A program made the translations under genes and the position numbers. A stretch of 58,502 bases of DNA from Clostridium sp. LS. Its GTDB lineage: Bacteria; Bacillota; Clostridia; Clostridiales; Clostridiaceae. Location: the NCBI RefSeq assembly GCF_002760435.1, contig NZ_AUUU01000100.1:1-58502 (forward strand), given 5' to 3'. Shown here in pieces: positions 1 to 8,885 of this stretch. The notes below the pieces were generated by a model, which made no database searches, had not been told where the DNA came from, and worked only from the letters and a program-made list of their open reading frames with translations. Each line of letters opens with the position of its first letter. The first letter of the stretch is position 1.

Positions 1-456
1 GTAGAAGATTTAAAAGATTTAGAATTATGTTATGCACCACCATTTGCAACAGCAAAGGATGTTGTTAATTATGCTGGTTATGTTGGATCAAACCTTTTAA
101 ATAGCGACTTTAAACAAGTTAATGTTGATTTAGTCAGGGGCCTTGTAGAACACAATGCATATATAGTAGACGTGAGAGAAAGAGGAGAATTTTCAAATGG
201 TCATATTAAAAATGCTGTGAATATTCCATTAAGTGAATTAAGACAAAGAACAAACGAAATACCAAAGGATAAACCGGTATATTTACATTGTAGAACTGGT
301 CAAAGAAGCTACAATGCGACTTTAGCACTACAAAATTTAGGATTCAATAATGTTTATAATATAACAGGAAGCTTTTTGGCATTATCATTTTATGAATACT
401 TTAATGATAAAACAAAGAATAGAGAAAGTATTGTTACTAAATATAATTTTAGATAA
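1..456 (+). CDS. C-terminal part of a CoA-disulfide reductase-like protein with rhodanese domain (5' end outside window)
   Basis: The window opens inside this frame, and 151 codons are visible before the TAA. The first part matches the end of the dimerisation domain of FAD/NAD(P)H CoA-disulfide reductases (the LCYAPPFATAKD stretch; the complete homologue at 2879 has PCYAPPYNSAKD). A rhodanese domain follows, with the active-site loop HCRTGQRS, whose Cys would carry a persulfide. Unlike the homologue at 2879 it stops after the rhodanese domain and has no TusA or DsrE part. The family moves sulfane sulfur or reduces CoA disulfides or persulfides in the cytoplasm. The family call is firm; the substrate is inferred. 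Confidence 0.85.
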   Translation, partial: VEDLKDLELCYAPPFATAKDVVNYAGYVGSNLLNSDFKQVNVDLVRGLVEHNAYIVDVRERGEFSNGHIKNAVNIPLSELRQRTNEIPKDKPVYLHCRTGQRSYNATLALQNLGFNNVYNITGSFLALSFYEYFNDKTKNRESIVTKYNFR

Positions 457-505
457 ATTTTAATTCTCATCTCTATTGTAAAGAAAATTTGAAATATAGA
501 TAACC

Positions 506-564
506 TAGTCTGCGTAAACTTCATGATAATATAATAAATTATCAAATGAAGTTTACACAGACTA
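506..564. terminator. Long bidirectional terminator hairpin
   Basis: The arms TAGTCTGCGTAAACTTCAT and ATGAAGTTTACACAGACTA pair with one mismatch, and inner GATAAT/ATTATC pairs extend the stem around a small AT loop. It lies between the convergent genes ending at 456 and 647, so it can serve both. Confidence 0.75.
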
Positions 565-646
565 TGCTTTTATATTGAGATGAATGGATTGGAGCTATGT
601 TAATACTTTGGATACCTAAATTCAAACTTTTTTAGGCTGTTGCTCT

Positions 647-1447
647 TTATAAAAAGAATACTGGTTCCTTTCGATCTTTATAGAGGTTGTTTAGTCGTAT
701 TGCAGCGTCTTTGACTAGACTGGTTTTAACCATTCTGGCGTTTTGTGGACAGTTCTTGATGCATGCACAACAAGTAATGCATTTTTCATTATCAATCAAA
801 TTGCAATTTTCTGAATCGATAGCACCAACAGGACACTCTTTTGCACAAATTCCACATTGCGTACAATCATTACTAACTGCTATGAAATCAACATTCCATA
901 ACTTTGTAATTCCTCCATAGGGATAGTTCCCAGGTACATTTATATCAGAAATTTGATCGACCAATGAAATAGATAGTAGCTTATCATATATTTTACGACC
1001 AAATAATTCTGCTTTATTTAAATCACTTGCATCAGGACGGGCCTCGGCGATTGGTGTTTCGGAACTAGAAAAGGAGTGTTCTCCAATAAATGCTGCACCA
1101 GCTATTGGTTTACATCCGCATTTTATTAAAATATCTTTAAGCTCAAGTAGTGCATCGTCATAAACACGATTACCGTAAACGACGATACATACAGCAGGCG
1201 TGTTACGAGCTTTAATTGAATACAGCCATTCATTTAAGAGTTCGGGCACTCTTCCCATATAAACTGGTACTGCAACAACAAGTAATTCATTTTCAGATGT
1301 TTGTATTTGTTGCTTTCTCGCATCTGGTTTGGTAATATCAATCAACTCCGTAGTACCTTGATTAATTCCATATGCAATACCTTGGATAATCTTTTTTGTT
1401 GTTCCAGTAGGTGAAAAACAAACTAGTTTCAATGATTGTAGTTTCAT
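647..1447 (-). CDS. EFR1-type flavodoxin-ferredoxin fusion protein
   Basis: A 266-residue protein. The N-terminal half is flavodoxin-like, with the FMN phosphate loop SPTGTTKK at about residues 12-19. The C-terminal third carries two 4Fe-4S sites (CTQCGICAKECP and CITCCACIKNCP, about 195-238). The spacing CITCCAC is slightly unusual but keeps the CxxCxxC pattern. It is probably a cytoplasmic electron carrier. The start is well placed after AAAGGAGGA. It is transcribed away from the MmyB-like regulator at 1601, which may control it. The electron partners cannot be read from the sequence. Confidence 0.85.
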   Translation of the reverse strand: MKLQSLKLVCFSPTGTTKKIIQGIAYGINQGTTELIDITKPDARKQQIQTSENELLVVAVPVYMGRVPELLNEWLYSIKARNTPAVCIVVYGNRVYDDALLELKDILIKCGCKPIAGAAFIGEHSFSSSETPIAEARPDASDLNKAELFGRKIYDKLLSISLVDQISDINVPGNYPYGGITKLWNVDFIAVSNDCTQCGICAKECPVGAIDSENCNLIDNEKCITCCACIKNCPQNARMVKTSLVKDAAIRLNNLYKDRKEPVFFL

Positions 1448-1564
1448 AAATATCCTCCTTTGAATCTGCAGAATTTCTACAGCTAAGTAAAAAATCTTGT
1501 TTATTCTGGCAAGTTTTTCTAGAAGTATAATAATACAGGTTTTATAATATTAATAGGAGTGAAA

Positions 1565-1578
1565 TTATACTAGTATAA
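1565..1578. promoter_or_regulatory. Perfect palindrome in the divergent control region
   Basis: TTATACTAGTATAA is a perfect 14-bp palindrome between the EFR1 gene and the MmyB-like regulator, followed directly by TATAAT (about 1581-1586). A palindrome overlapping a divergent promoter suits an autoregulatory operator; that role is inferred. Confidence 0.4.
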
Positions 1579-1600
1579 ATTATAATAGACAGGATTGATG

Positions 1601-2440
1601 ATGAATTTGAATAATGAGGAATATCGATATAAAGAGCTAGCCGATTTTTTAAAAACTCGAAGAAAAAAGGTCTTGCCATCGCAAGTAGGACTTTCATTAG
1701 GAACTCGTCGGCGTACTCAAGGATTAAGAAGAGAGGAAGTATGCCAATTAGCTGGTATTGGATTAACGTGGTATACATGGCTTGAACAAGGAAGAACTAT
1801 TCAAGTTTCAACTCAAGTAATAGAAAGTTTATCTAGAGTTTTATTACTTAATAAACAAGAACGCATTCATCTTTATTCTTTGGCAAACCTTCCGATTCCA
1901 GTAGATATACCGGCATATCAAGAAACAGTAAGTCCAATACTTCAACATGTTCTGGATAATTTAGTATTCTCTCCATCTCTAATAATGGATCAGAGATGGA
2001 ATGTTATTGCTTGGAACAAAGCAGCATGTTCAATACTTGGTAATTTTAATGAAATGAATGATCGTGAACGAAATATAGTTTGGGCGATGTTTACCGATAA
2101 CAAATATAAACAGTTATATGTTCACTGGGATCTACATGCCAAAGGTTTACTGGGTAGATTTCGTTCAACATGTGGGCAGTATATTAATGATTCTTGGCTT
2201 GCCCAGTTTATTGATGATATTAAAATGGAAAGTATAGAATTTAATTTATGGTGGCCGTTACATGAAGTCCAAAGTGATAATGAAGTTTATAAGCAATTGA
2301 ACCATCCTATTGCGGGAACCTTAAATTTTGAAGTCAGTAAATATAATGTTTTTGATAATTCTGGCTTAACATTGATTATACATACCCCTATAGCAGGAAC
2401 TGATACTGAAACAAAAATGAAATCATTGTTGAATGAGTAA
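1601..2440 (+). CDS. XRE-family regulator with MmyB-like ligand-binding domain
   Basis: About 279 residues. The N-terminal helix-turn-helix has the family hallmark GLRREEVCQLAGIGLTWYTW followed by LEQGR, and the C-terminal part (about 110-270) is the PAS-like MmyB ligand-binding domain with WNVIAWNKAA. Such proteins are usually repressors of a neighbouring oxidoreductase gene. Codons 1595 (TTG), 1598 and 1601 (both ATG) could all start translation. AGGA at 1591 is spaced best for 1601. It is divergent from the EFR1 gene with about 150 bp between, which is the likely control target. Confidence 0.85.
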   Translation: MNLNNEEYRYKELADFLKTRRKKVLPSQVGLSLGTRRRTQGLRREEVCQLAGIGLTWYTWLEQGRTIQVSTQVIESLSRVLLLNKQERIHLYSLANLPIPVDIPAYQETVSPILQHVLDNLVFSPSLIMDQRWNVIAWNKAACSILGNFNEMNDRERNIVWAMFTDNKYKQLYVHWDLHAKGLLGRFRSTCGQYINDSWLAQFIDDIKMESIEFNLWWPLHEVQSDNEVYKQLNHPIAGTLNFEVSKYNVFDNSGLTLIIHTPIAGTDTETKMKSLLNE

Positions 2441-2502
2441 AATTTTGAGGTTTACATAAAAGTCTAAGTCTCGATAGGCTATAGAGGAATATAGAATAAT
2501 AC

Positions 2503-2548
2503 GGGAGTATTGCCACTGATTAAAATTTAATCATTTGGCGGTACTCCC
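2503..2548. terminator. Hairpin after the MmyB-like gene; rest of the 438-bp gap is empty
   Basis: GGGAGTATTGCC pairs with GGCGGTACTCCC, extended inward by GATTAAA/TTTAATC, making a long stem with one bulge. There is no clear T-run, so it may be a processed terminator or a repeat. The rest of 2441-2878 shows no gene; the promoter of the gene at 2879 must lie within it. Confidence 0.5.
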
Positions 2549-2878
2549 AAAATGGTAATTTACATATAAAATAAAATATATGTTCCTGCCTCACCTGCAT
2601 TCCTTTCAATATTAACTAATTAATAGCTTTTTATTTTGCACGTTACACTCTTAAGTTAATATTTTTTTTGATGTTAATGAAGGAATATCTAAAGAATCAT
2701 TCCAAAAGTTTTTCGTGTGATAAAGTCACAGACAATATTAACTATATTAATTAAACTTAAATTAAGATATATTGCAATTCTGGAAACGAGATTAATGAAT
2801 AATCTTAGGGATATTTAAAAGAATAGCAATTTTATTATTTTAGGATACTTATTAGTAAATTTAAAAGGAGAGATTCTT

Positions 2879-5365
2879 ATGAATAAAAAGATTATTATTG
2901 TTGGTGGAGTTGCAGGTGGCGCATCCACAGCAGCTAGACTTAGAAGATTAGATGAAAATGCTGAAATAATTATGGTGGAAAAAGGTGAATACATATCTTT
3001 TGCTAATTGTGGACTTCCATATTATATAGGAGAAACTATTGATGAAAGAGGAAAATTAATAGTTCAAACAGTAGAAGAGATGAGTAGCAAGTTTAATTTA
3101 GATATAAGAAATTTAAATGAAGTTATGAGCATAGATAAAGAAAATAAGAAAGTTAAAATAAAAAATCACAAAACAGATGAGGAATATGAAGAAACCTATG
3201 ATGTTTTAGTTTTATCTCCAGGCGCAGCTCCACTTAAACCACAGATACCAGGAATAAACGAATGTGATAATTTATTTACTTTAAGAAATATACCAGATAC
3301 AGATAAAATTAAATATTATGTAGATAACTATAAACCTAAACATGCAACTGTAATAGGAGGAGGATTTATAGGCCTCGAAATGGCTGAAAATCTTCATGCC
3401 AGAGGAATAAATATTACACTTGTAGAAGCAAGTGAGCAAGTAATGGCTCCTCTTGATATAGAAATGGCAAGTATAATTCATGAACATCTAATAGATAAAA
3501 ATGTAGAATTAATATTAAAAGATGGAGTAGCAGCATTTGATAATAAGGGTAAAAAGATAATACTAAGTAGCGGAAAAGAAATCACAACAGATATGATAAT
3601 ATTATCAATTGGTGTTAAACCAGAAACAACAATTGCAAGAGAAGCTAATCTTAACCTAAATGAAAGAGGCGCTATTGTAGTTGATAAATTTATGAAAACT
3701 TCTGACCCAAGCATTTATGCATTGGGAGACGCAGTTGAAATTATGGATTTTGTAAATAAAAAGCCAACAATGATTCCGCTTGCTTGGCCTGCTAATAGAC
3801 AAGGAAGAATAGTAGCAGATAATATATGTGGAAAGAATACTGAATACAAAGGAACTCTTGGATCATCTGTTGCGAAGGTATTTGATTATACAGTAGCAAC
3901 AACAGGTAATAACGAAAAGACACTAAAGAGATTAGAGATAAAATACGAAGCGATTCATATTCATCCAGGTTCTCATGCAGGATATTATCCGGGTTCTTTC
4001 CCTATAGCTTTTAAGATGCTATTTGATCCAAAGTCAGGAAAAATCTTTGGGGCTCAAGGTGTGGGACTTGATGGAGTTGAAAAAAGAATAGATGTGCTTG
4101 CTACTGCTATAAAAGGGAATTTAACTGTTTTTGACTTACAAGATGTAGAACCTTGTTATGCACCTCCATATAACTCAGCAAAAGATCCTGTTAATATGCT
4201 TGGATACTATGCGTCAAATATTATTGAAGGATTTACTAAAACAATTCAATGGAACGAAATAGATAAATTAGACAAAGAAAAATCATTGATAATTGATGTT
4301 AGAGAAGAGTTTGAATTAGTTACAGGTAGTCTTGATAATTCAATTCATATTCCACTTGGACAATTAAGAGAAAGATTAAATGAAATTCCTAAGGATAAAA
4401 ACATATACGTAACTTGTCAAGTTGGACTTAGAGGATATGTTGCCAGCAGAATACTAGAACAAAATGGATTACAATGCATAAATATAGATGGTGGTGTAAA
4501 GACATATTTATATGCAAAAAGAGCAGAGGAAAGCATTAGAAACCAATATAAGAATAATGAAGAAATAAAAGATGAGGTGGCTGTAATGAAGTTAGAAGAT
4601 TTAGATATAACGGAAATAAATGCAAACATTACTTTAAATGCATGTGGACTCCAATGCCCAGGTCCTATAAAGCGAGTATTTGAAGAAATTAAGAAGATGG
4701 AAAATGGCAATATATTAGAAGTTAAAGCAAGTGATCCTGGATTTACAAAAGACATAAAATCATGGTGTGATTCAACAGGAAATACTTTATTAAAATCAGA
4801 ATTTAATAATAAAGAAAAAGCATTTATAGCATATATTCAAAAGGGTTCAGCATCAACTTCAAGAGAAAATACTGTTTCACCAAATGTCGTAGAAAAGAAT
4901 GGAGCAACATTAGTTGTATTTAGTGGAGATTTAGATAAGGCAATAGCTTCGTTTATAATAGCTACTGGAGCTGCATCTATGGGGAAAGAAGTTACTATGT
5001 TCTTTACATTCTGGGGGCTTAACATATTAAAGCGTGCAGATAAGCCTAGTGTTTCTAAGGATATTATGGAAAAAATGTTTGACGTTATGTTACCAGCTCA
5101 TCCAGGGAAATTACCATTATCACAAATGAACATGATGGGAATGGGTCCTGCAATGATAAAACAAATAATGAAAAAACATAATGTTGATGATTTAGAAACT
5201 CTTATTAAAAATGCAATAGATATGGGTGTTAAAGTAGTTGCATGTTCAATGAGCATGGACTTAATGGGAATAAAAAAAGAAGAATTTATTGATGGAGTTG
5301 AAATAGGCGGAGTTGCTTCTTATTTAGGATCAACAGAAGGTTCTGGATTAAACTTATTTATTTAA
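2879..5365 (+). CDS. CoA-disulfide reductase fused to rhodanese, TusA and DsrE domains
   Basis: An 828-residue four-module protein. Residues 1-445 form an FAD/NAD(P)H reductase with GGVAGGAS at the N-terminus and redox Cys44 in FANCGLPYY, the mark of CoA-disulfide or persulfide reductases. A rhodanese domain follows (about 460-550, Cys in VTCQVGLRG), then TusA (about 578-645, CGLQCPGP) and DsrE (about 665-828, Cys in VVACSMSMD). All four sulfur-handling cysteines are present, so sulfane sulfur could pass along one chain. The ATG follows AAAGGAGAGATT. It is cytoplasmic, and the physiological sulfur donor is unknown. A shorter relative lies at the window start. Confidence 0.92.
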   Translation: MNKKIIIVGGVAGGASTAARLRRLDENAEIIMVEKGEYISFANCGLPYYIGETIDERGKLIVQTVEEMSSKFNLDIRNLNEVMSIDKENKKVKIKNHKTDEEYEETYDVLVLSPGAAPLKPQIPGINECDNLFTLRNIPDTDKIKYYVDNYKPKHATVIGGGFIGLEMAENLHARGINITLVEASEQVMAPLDIEMASIIHEHLIDKNVELILKDGVAAFDNKGKKIILSSGKEITTDMIILSIGVKPETTIAREANLNLNERGAIVVDKFMKTSDPSIYALGDAVEIMDFVNKKPTMIPLAWPANRQGRIVADNICGKNTEYKGTLGSSVAKVFDYTVATTGNNEKTLKRLEIKYEAIHIHPGSHAGYYPGSFPIAFKMLFDPKSGKIFGAQGVGLDGVEKRIDVLATAIKGNLTVFDLQDVEPCYAPPYNSAKDPVNMLGYYASNIIEGFTKTIQWNEIDKLDKEKSLIIDVREEFELVTGSLDNSIHIPLGQLRERLNEIPKDKNIYVTCQVGLRGYVASRILEQNGLQCINIDGGVKTYLYAKRAEESIRNQYKNNEEIKDEVAVMKLEDLDITEINANITLNACGLQCPGPIKRVFEEIKKMENGNILEVKASDPGFTKDIKSWCDSTGNTLLKSEFNNKEKAFIAYIQKGSASTSRENTVSPNVVEKNGATLVVFSGDLDKAIASFIIATGAASMGKEVTMFFTFWGLNILKRADKPSVSKDIMEKMFDVMLPAHPGKLPLSQMNMMGMGPAMIKQIMKKHNVDDLETLIKNAIDMGVKVVACSMSMDLMGIKKEEFIDGVEIGGVASYLGSTEGSGLNLFI

Positions 5366-5400
5366 AGGATATATATATGTATAGTGAATTTGTATGTTTA

Positions 5401-5438
5401 GCAGGTAGTTTAACTAAAGTTAAATTACCTGCTTTTTA
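5401..5438 (+). terminator. Rho-independent terminator of the four-domain reductase gene
   Basis: GCAGGTAGTTTAAC and GTTAAATTACCTGC form a 14-bp stem with one mismatch, a 4-nt loop and a following T-run. Confidence 0.85.
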
Positions 5439-5533
5439 CGATATTAAATAATCGGGTATATGAATAGCCTTATATGGATTTTTTGAAAATCTAATGTTAA
5501 AATTTAATATATTGAATAAAAGGAGGGCAACAA

Positions 5534-6082
5534 ATGATTTTTTTTGGACATTTAGGGCTAACAACTGAAGCAATAAAGGCATATGAAATAATTTCTTATA
5601 AAGATAAAAATAAAAAGTTAAGTGATGAAGTTTTAATTGATTATAGAATTGTTTTGATTGGTTCAATACTACCTGATATTATAGATAAACCAATTGGTGC
5701 GGGTTTATTTCGTAGTATATTTCATAATAGCCGCATTTTTGGGCATACGTTATTATTTTCTTTTTTATTAATAGTGATTGGGTTATATGTGCTAAATAAA
5801 CGTGGCAAGAATAATATTTTATTATTAGGAATTTGTAGTTCTATTCATTTAGTATTAGATAGCATGTGGTTATATCCCAATATATTATTATGGCCATACT
5901 TGGGATGGACGTTTCCTGTAAGGCCAGAAGGTAATTGGGTGAGTAGTGATATTGTTAGACTTATAACAGACCCTACTTATTATTTACCTGAATTAATAGG
6001 TTTTGCTATTATTGCATATTATTTTAGAAGGCTTATTATAAATAAAGAGATAAAGTATTTTACAAGTAAAGGAAAATTATAG
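5534..6082 (+). CDS. Membrane-bound metal-dependent hydrolase (YdjM/DUF457-like)
   Basis: 182 residues with about four hydrophobic segments. Conserved polar residues sit at membrane edges: FFGHLG at the N-terminus, GSILPDIIDK (about 46), FGHTLLFS (about 75) and HLVLDSMW (about 106). These His/Asp motifs define the YdjM-like membrane hydrolases, whose substrates are largely unknown. It starts after AGGAGGGC and stands alone, convergent with modD. Confidence 0.7.
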   Translation: MIFFGHLGLTTEAIKAYEIISYKDKNKKLSDEVLIDYRIVLIGSILPDIIDKPIGAGLFRSIFHNSRIFGHTLLFSFLLIVIGLYVLNKRGKNNILLLGICSSIHLVLDSMWLYPNILLWPYLGWTFPVRPEGNWVSSDIVRLITDPTYYLPELIGFAIIAYYFRRLIINKEIKYFTSKGKL

Positions 6083-6109
6083 ATAAACTTATTATAAAGT
6101 TTTATTTAC

Positions 6110-6958
6110 TCATACGATATCTTTTGTTATTCTACAGCCAATATCAATAGGTTTTGCATAATATAGAGAAGTTGTTACGATAGCGCTTGCTCCTGTTTTT
6201 GCATATTCTTCAATATTGTTTTCATTAATACCTCCAGAAGCTAAAATAACAATTGAAGGATTAATGTTTCTAAGAGTATCTACATATGATTTTAAATCAT
6301 TATATGAAACTTTATCAAACTGAATACCATCAATACCGTTACTGCAAAGCTTTATAGCATCATCTATATTTTCTACTTCGGCTATTACCTTTTTCTCGCA
6401 GGCTTTAGATTTTACATTATCTATTATTTTTATAAGCTCATTAATTCCTCCTAAAAAGTTTAGGTGTTGCTTAAAAATTAGTATAGTTTCAGATAACCCT
6501 AATCTGTGAGGAAAACCTCCCCCTGCAATAATTGCTTTAATTGCCAACTCCTTTGTTCCTGGAACGACTTTACGGGTTGTAATAATATGTAGATTTGGAT
6601 TTATTTTAGATACTATATCAACTAGTTTTTTTGTTTTTGTAGCGATTCCAGAACTATAATCAAGAATGTTTTGTGAGACTTTCCATGCCATATGTAGATC
6701 TTCAGCATTACCTTTTCCTTCAAGGAAAATTTCACCTTTTTTCATTAAAGTCCCTGATGATTGAGTTTTGATTAACTCTATATTTAACTTGTTAAATATT
6801 TTCACAACTTCTTCAGTGCCACAAAGAACAGCATCTTCTCTAGTGAAAAATTGAATTTTACCTTTTTGGCCACTAATTCCTAAAGCTAAAGTTGTTAGAT
6901 CTATATAAGGTACATCCTCTTTTATAAATCTGTCTATAAGTTCATCAGAAATATACAT
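6110..6958 (-). CDS. modD: ModD, quinolinate-phosphoribosyltransferase-like molybdenum-associated protein
   Basis: 282 residues with the NadC fold: the signatures TTRKVVPGTKELAIKA and AGGGFPHRLGLSE, and the C-terminal ASGGINENNIEEYA barrel motif. ModD proteins are NadC paralogues linked genetically to molybdate transporters; their reaction is not established. The divergent position next to modABC decides the ModD name over a true NadC, and no nadA or nadB is near. It starts after AAAGGAGGG. Confidence 0.8.
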   Translation of the reverse strand: MYISDELIDRFIKEDVPYIDLTTLALGISGQKGKIQFFTREDAVLCGTEEVVKIFNKLNIELIKTQSSGTLMKKGEIFLEGKGNAEDLHMAWKVSQNILDYSSGIATKTKKLVDIVSKINPNLHIITTRKVVPGTKELAIKAIIAGGGFPHRLGLSETILIFKQHLNFLGGINELIKIIDNVKSKACEKKVIAEVENIDDAIKLCSNGIDGIQFDKVSYNDLKSYVDTLRNINPSIVILASGGINENNIEEYAKTGASAIVTTSLYYAKPIDIGCRITKDIV

Positions 6959-7042
6959 CTATAAACCCTCCTTTAAATTTATATTCTAATATAAAAATGA
7001 GTTTTATTTACAATTAATAATAAGTTGATTGCTGTAGTAAGT

Positions 7043-7106
7043 CAATATATTTTTCTGGCATTTGACAATAAAATATATTGAAATGATTAGCAGAATGATT
7101 TATAAT
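7043..7106 (+). promoter_or_regulatory. modABC promoter with adjoining inverted-repeat operator
   Basis: TTGAAA (7078) and TATAAT (7101) are spaced by 17 nt, a textbook housekeeping promoter for modA. Just upstream, and touching the -35 box, the arms CAATATATTTT (7043-7053) and AAAATATATTG (7070-7080) form a perfect 11-bp inverted repeat. It encloses GGCATTTGACAATA (7057-7070), a motif seen again near 10.6 and 14.3 kb. A repressor or activator site is inferred. Confidence 0.6.
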
Positions 7107-7111
7107 ATAAC

Positions 7112-7167
7112 AAAACATGGTATAACACGACGTTGTGAAAATAAAAAGTTGTGTTATGCCATGTTTT
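7112..7167 (+). other. Stem-loop at the 5' end of the mod transcript
   Basis: AAAACATGGTATAACAC and GTGTTATGCCATGTTTT form a 17-bp stem with one G-U type mismatch around a 22-nt loop. The left arm begins about 5 nt after the -10 box, near the expected transcription start. It could be an operator, an RNA-stabilising hairpin or an attenuator. It lacks the helices expected of a molybdenum-cofactor riboswitch. Confidence 0.5.
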
Positions 7168-7203
7168 ATTGTTTTACGCTATAAATGAGTAGGGGGAGTA
7201 TAA

Positions 7204-8049
7204 ATGAAATTTAAAAAAATTATATGGATAGGGGCAATTAATCTAATAATGATAGCACTAATTACAGGGTGCAGCGGAATACAAAAATCAGCGCAAGTAA
7301 GTTCAAATAGCTCTAAAAATGAGATATCCCAAACTGATTCATCTGAAAAGAAAAGATTTGAAGGGAAATCATTACTTGTATATTGTGCAGCTGGGATAAA
7401 TAATCCAATGGAAGCCATTGGAGAAGAATTTAAAGAAAAATATGGTGCTGATGTTCAATTTACATATGCAAATTCTACCGAACTTATTAGTCAAATGGAA
7501 ATTTCTAAAAAAGGTGATCTTTGCATTTTAGCATCAGTGGAAGATTATCAATCTGCAAAGGATAAGAATTTAATAAAAGATAAAAAAGAATTAGCTAAAC
7601 ATATACCAGCTATTGCTGTTCCTAAGGGAAATCCAGCTAATATTAAGTCTCTAAAAGATTTTGGAAATCCAGGTGTTAAAGTTATTTTGGGTGACCCACA
7701 AGTCACACCATTAGGCAAACTAGCGAATAAATTATTCGAAAAACAAGGAATATTAGATGCTGCAAAAAATAATATAGTATCTACTTTTAGTACTGTGAAT
7801 GAAGTTGTCACTTTCCTTTCTCAAGGTAAAGGAGATTGTTCAATTGTATGGGAAGATAACATTTTAAATTCATCTAAGGATTTAGACTTAATAAGCATTC
7901 CAGAGAATGAAAATATGATTAAAACTATTCCTGTATGTACACTGCAAAGTTCAAGTGAAAATGAGTTGGCGCAGGAGTTTATGAATTTTACAGAATCTGA
8001 TGAGTCAAAGGAAATCTTGAAAAAATTTAATTTAAAACCAATACAATAA
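7204..8049 (+). CDS. modA: Molybdate ABC transporter substrate-binding lipoprotein
   Basis: 281 residues with a lipobox LITGCSG (Cys at about 24) and a Ser-rich tether before the mature domain. The ModA core is visible: the first oxyanion loop (ANSTELISQ), the IAVPKGNP segment and the LGDPQVTPLGKLA segment. It binds molybdate, or possibly tungstate, outside the membrane and delivers it to ModB at 8062. It is the first gene of the modABC operon, 12 bp before modB. Residues alone do not separate molybdate from tungstate. Confidence 0.88.
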   Translation: MKFKKIIWIGAINLIMIALITGCSGIQKSAQVSSNSSKNEISQTDSSEKKRFEGKSLLVYCAAGINNPMEAIGEEFKEKYGADVQFTYANSTELISQMEISKKGDLCILASVEDYQSAKDKNLIKDKKELAKHIPAIAVPKGNPANIKSLKDFGNPGVKVILGDPQVTPLGKLANKLFEKQGILDAAKNNIVSTFSTVNEVVTFLSQGKGDCSIVWEDNILNSSKDLDLISIPENENMIKTIPVCTLQSSSENELAQEFMNFTESDESKEILKKFNLKPIQ

Positions 8050-8061
8050 AGGTAGCGATAT

Positions 8062-8871
8062 ATGTTTAAAGAAAAGTATAAAGACATTCTTTTTAAAACA
8101 ATTATAAGTATATTCGTAATTATACTTACAGGATTTATATTACTTACTATATGCTCAGTATTAAAAAGAAGTTTTCCTTATCTTTTAGAAAGCCTTATGG
8201 ATGCTGAAATTCAATTTTCAATAAAAATGACTTTATATACATCAACAATAGCAACTTTGATTTCATTAATATTTGCAATTCCTATAGCCTATGGACTAGC
8301 AAAATTCAAATTTTATGGGAAAGGAGTAATTAGTGGAATAATTCAAATTCCAAATTCGATTCCGCCAATTGCATCAGGAATTGCACTATTATTGCTATTT
8401 AGTAATGATGGAATTAGCGCCATACTCAATAAATTAAATCTGGATCCAGTATTTTCAATCAAGGGAATTATATTAGCTCATTTTTTTATTAATGCTCCAT
8501 ATATGATTAGGATTATAAGAACAACTTTTGAGGATATAAATCCTAAGCTTGAATTTATATCAAGAACTCTGGGTTACGGAAGTTTTGGAACATTCTTTAA
8601 AGTTAGTATTCCTTTAGCTAAAAATGGGTTGATTACAGCTATAATTATAACTTGGACAAATACTCTTGGAGAATTTGGAACTGCTTTAATGCTTGCAGGA
8701 TCCATAAGAATGAAAACTGAAACATTACCAGTAGCAATCTTTCTAAATTTATCAGGTGGAAAGTTAGATAAAGCTTTAGCAGCAGCAACAATATTAATAA
8801 TTATTTCAATTATAGGATTAATTACTTTTGAATTTGTATGTAAAAAAGAGAGACTGTATTCAAAAAAGTAG
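8062..8871 (+). CDS. modB: Molybdate ABC transporter permease
   Basis: 269 residues with about six membrane segments. The cytoplasmic EAA-like loop is readable at about 160-185 (ISRTLGYGSFGTFFKVSIPL), which docks ModC. The C-terminal half contains WTNTLGEFGTALMLAG, typical of ModB/CysT-type permeases. It sits between modA and modC with gaps of 12 and 14 bp, so one transcript and one complex are expected. Confidence 0.88.
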   Translation: MFKEKYKDILFKTIISIFVIILTGFILLTICSVLKRSFPYLLESLMDAEIQFSIKMTLYTSTIATLISLIFAIPIAYGLAKFKFYGKGVISGIIQIPNSIPPIASGIALLLLFSNDGISAILNKLNLDPVFSIKGIILAHFFINAPYMIRIIRTTFEDINPKLEFISRTLGYGSFGTFFKVSIPLAKNGLITAIIITWTNTLGEFGTALMLAGSIRMKTETLPVAIFLNLSGGKLDKALAAATILIIISIIGLITFEFVCKKERLYSKK

Positions 8872-8885
8872 AAAGAAGTGAATTT

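Noticed and set aside
7107..7203. Molybdenum-cofactor riboswitch before modA
   Set aside because: Only one simple AT-rich hairpin is present; the multi-helix, GC-richer core of that class is missing.
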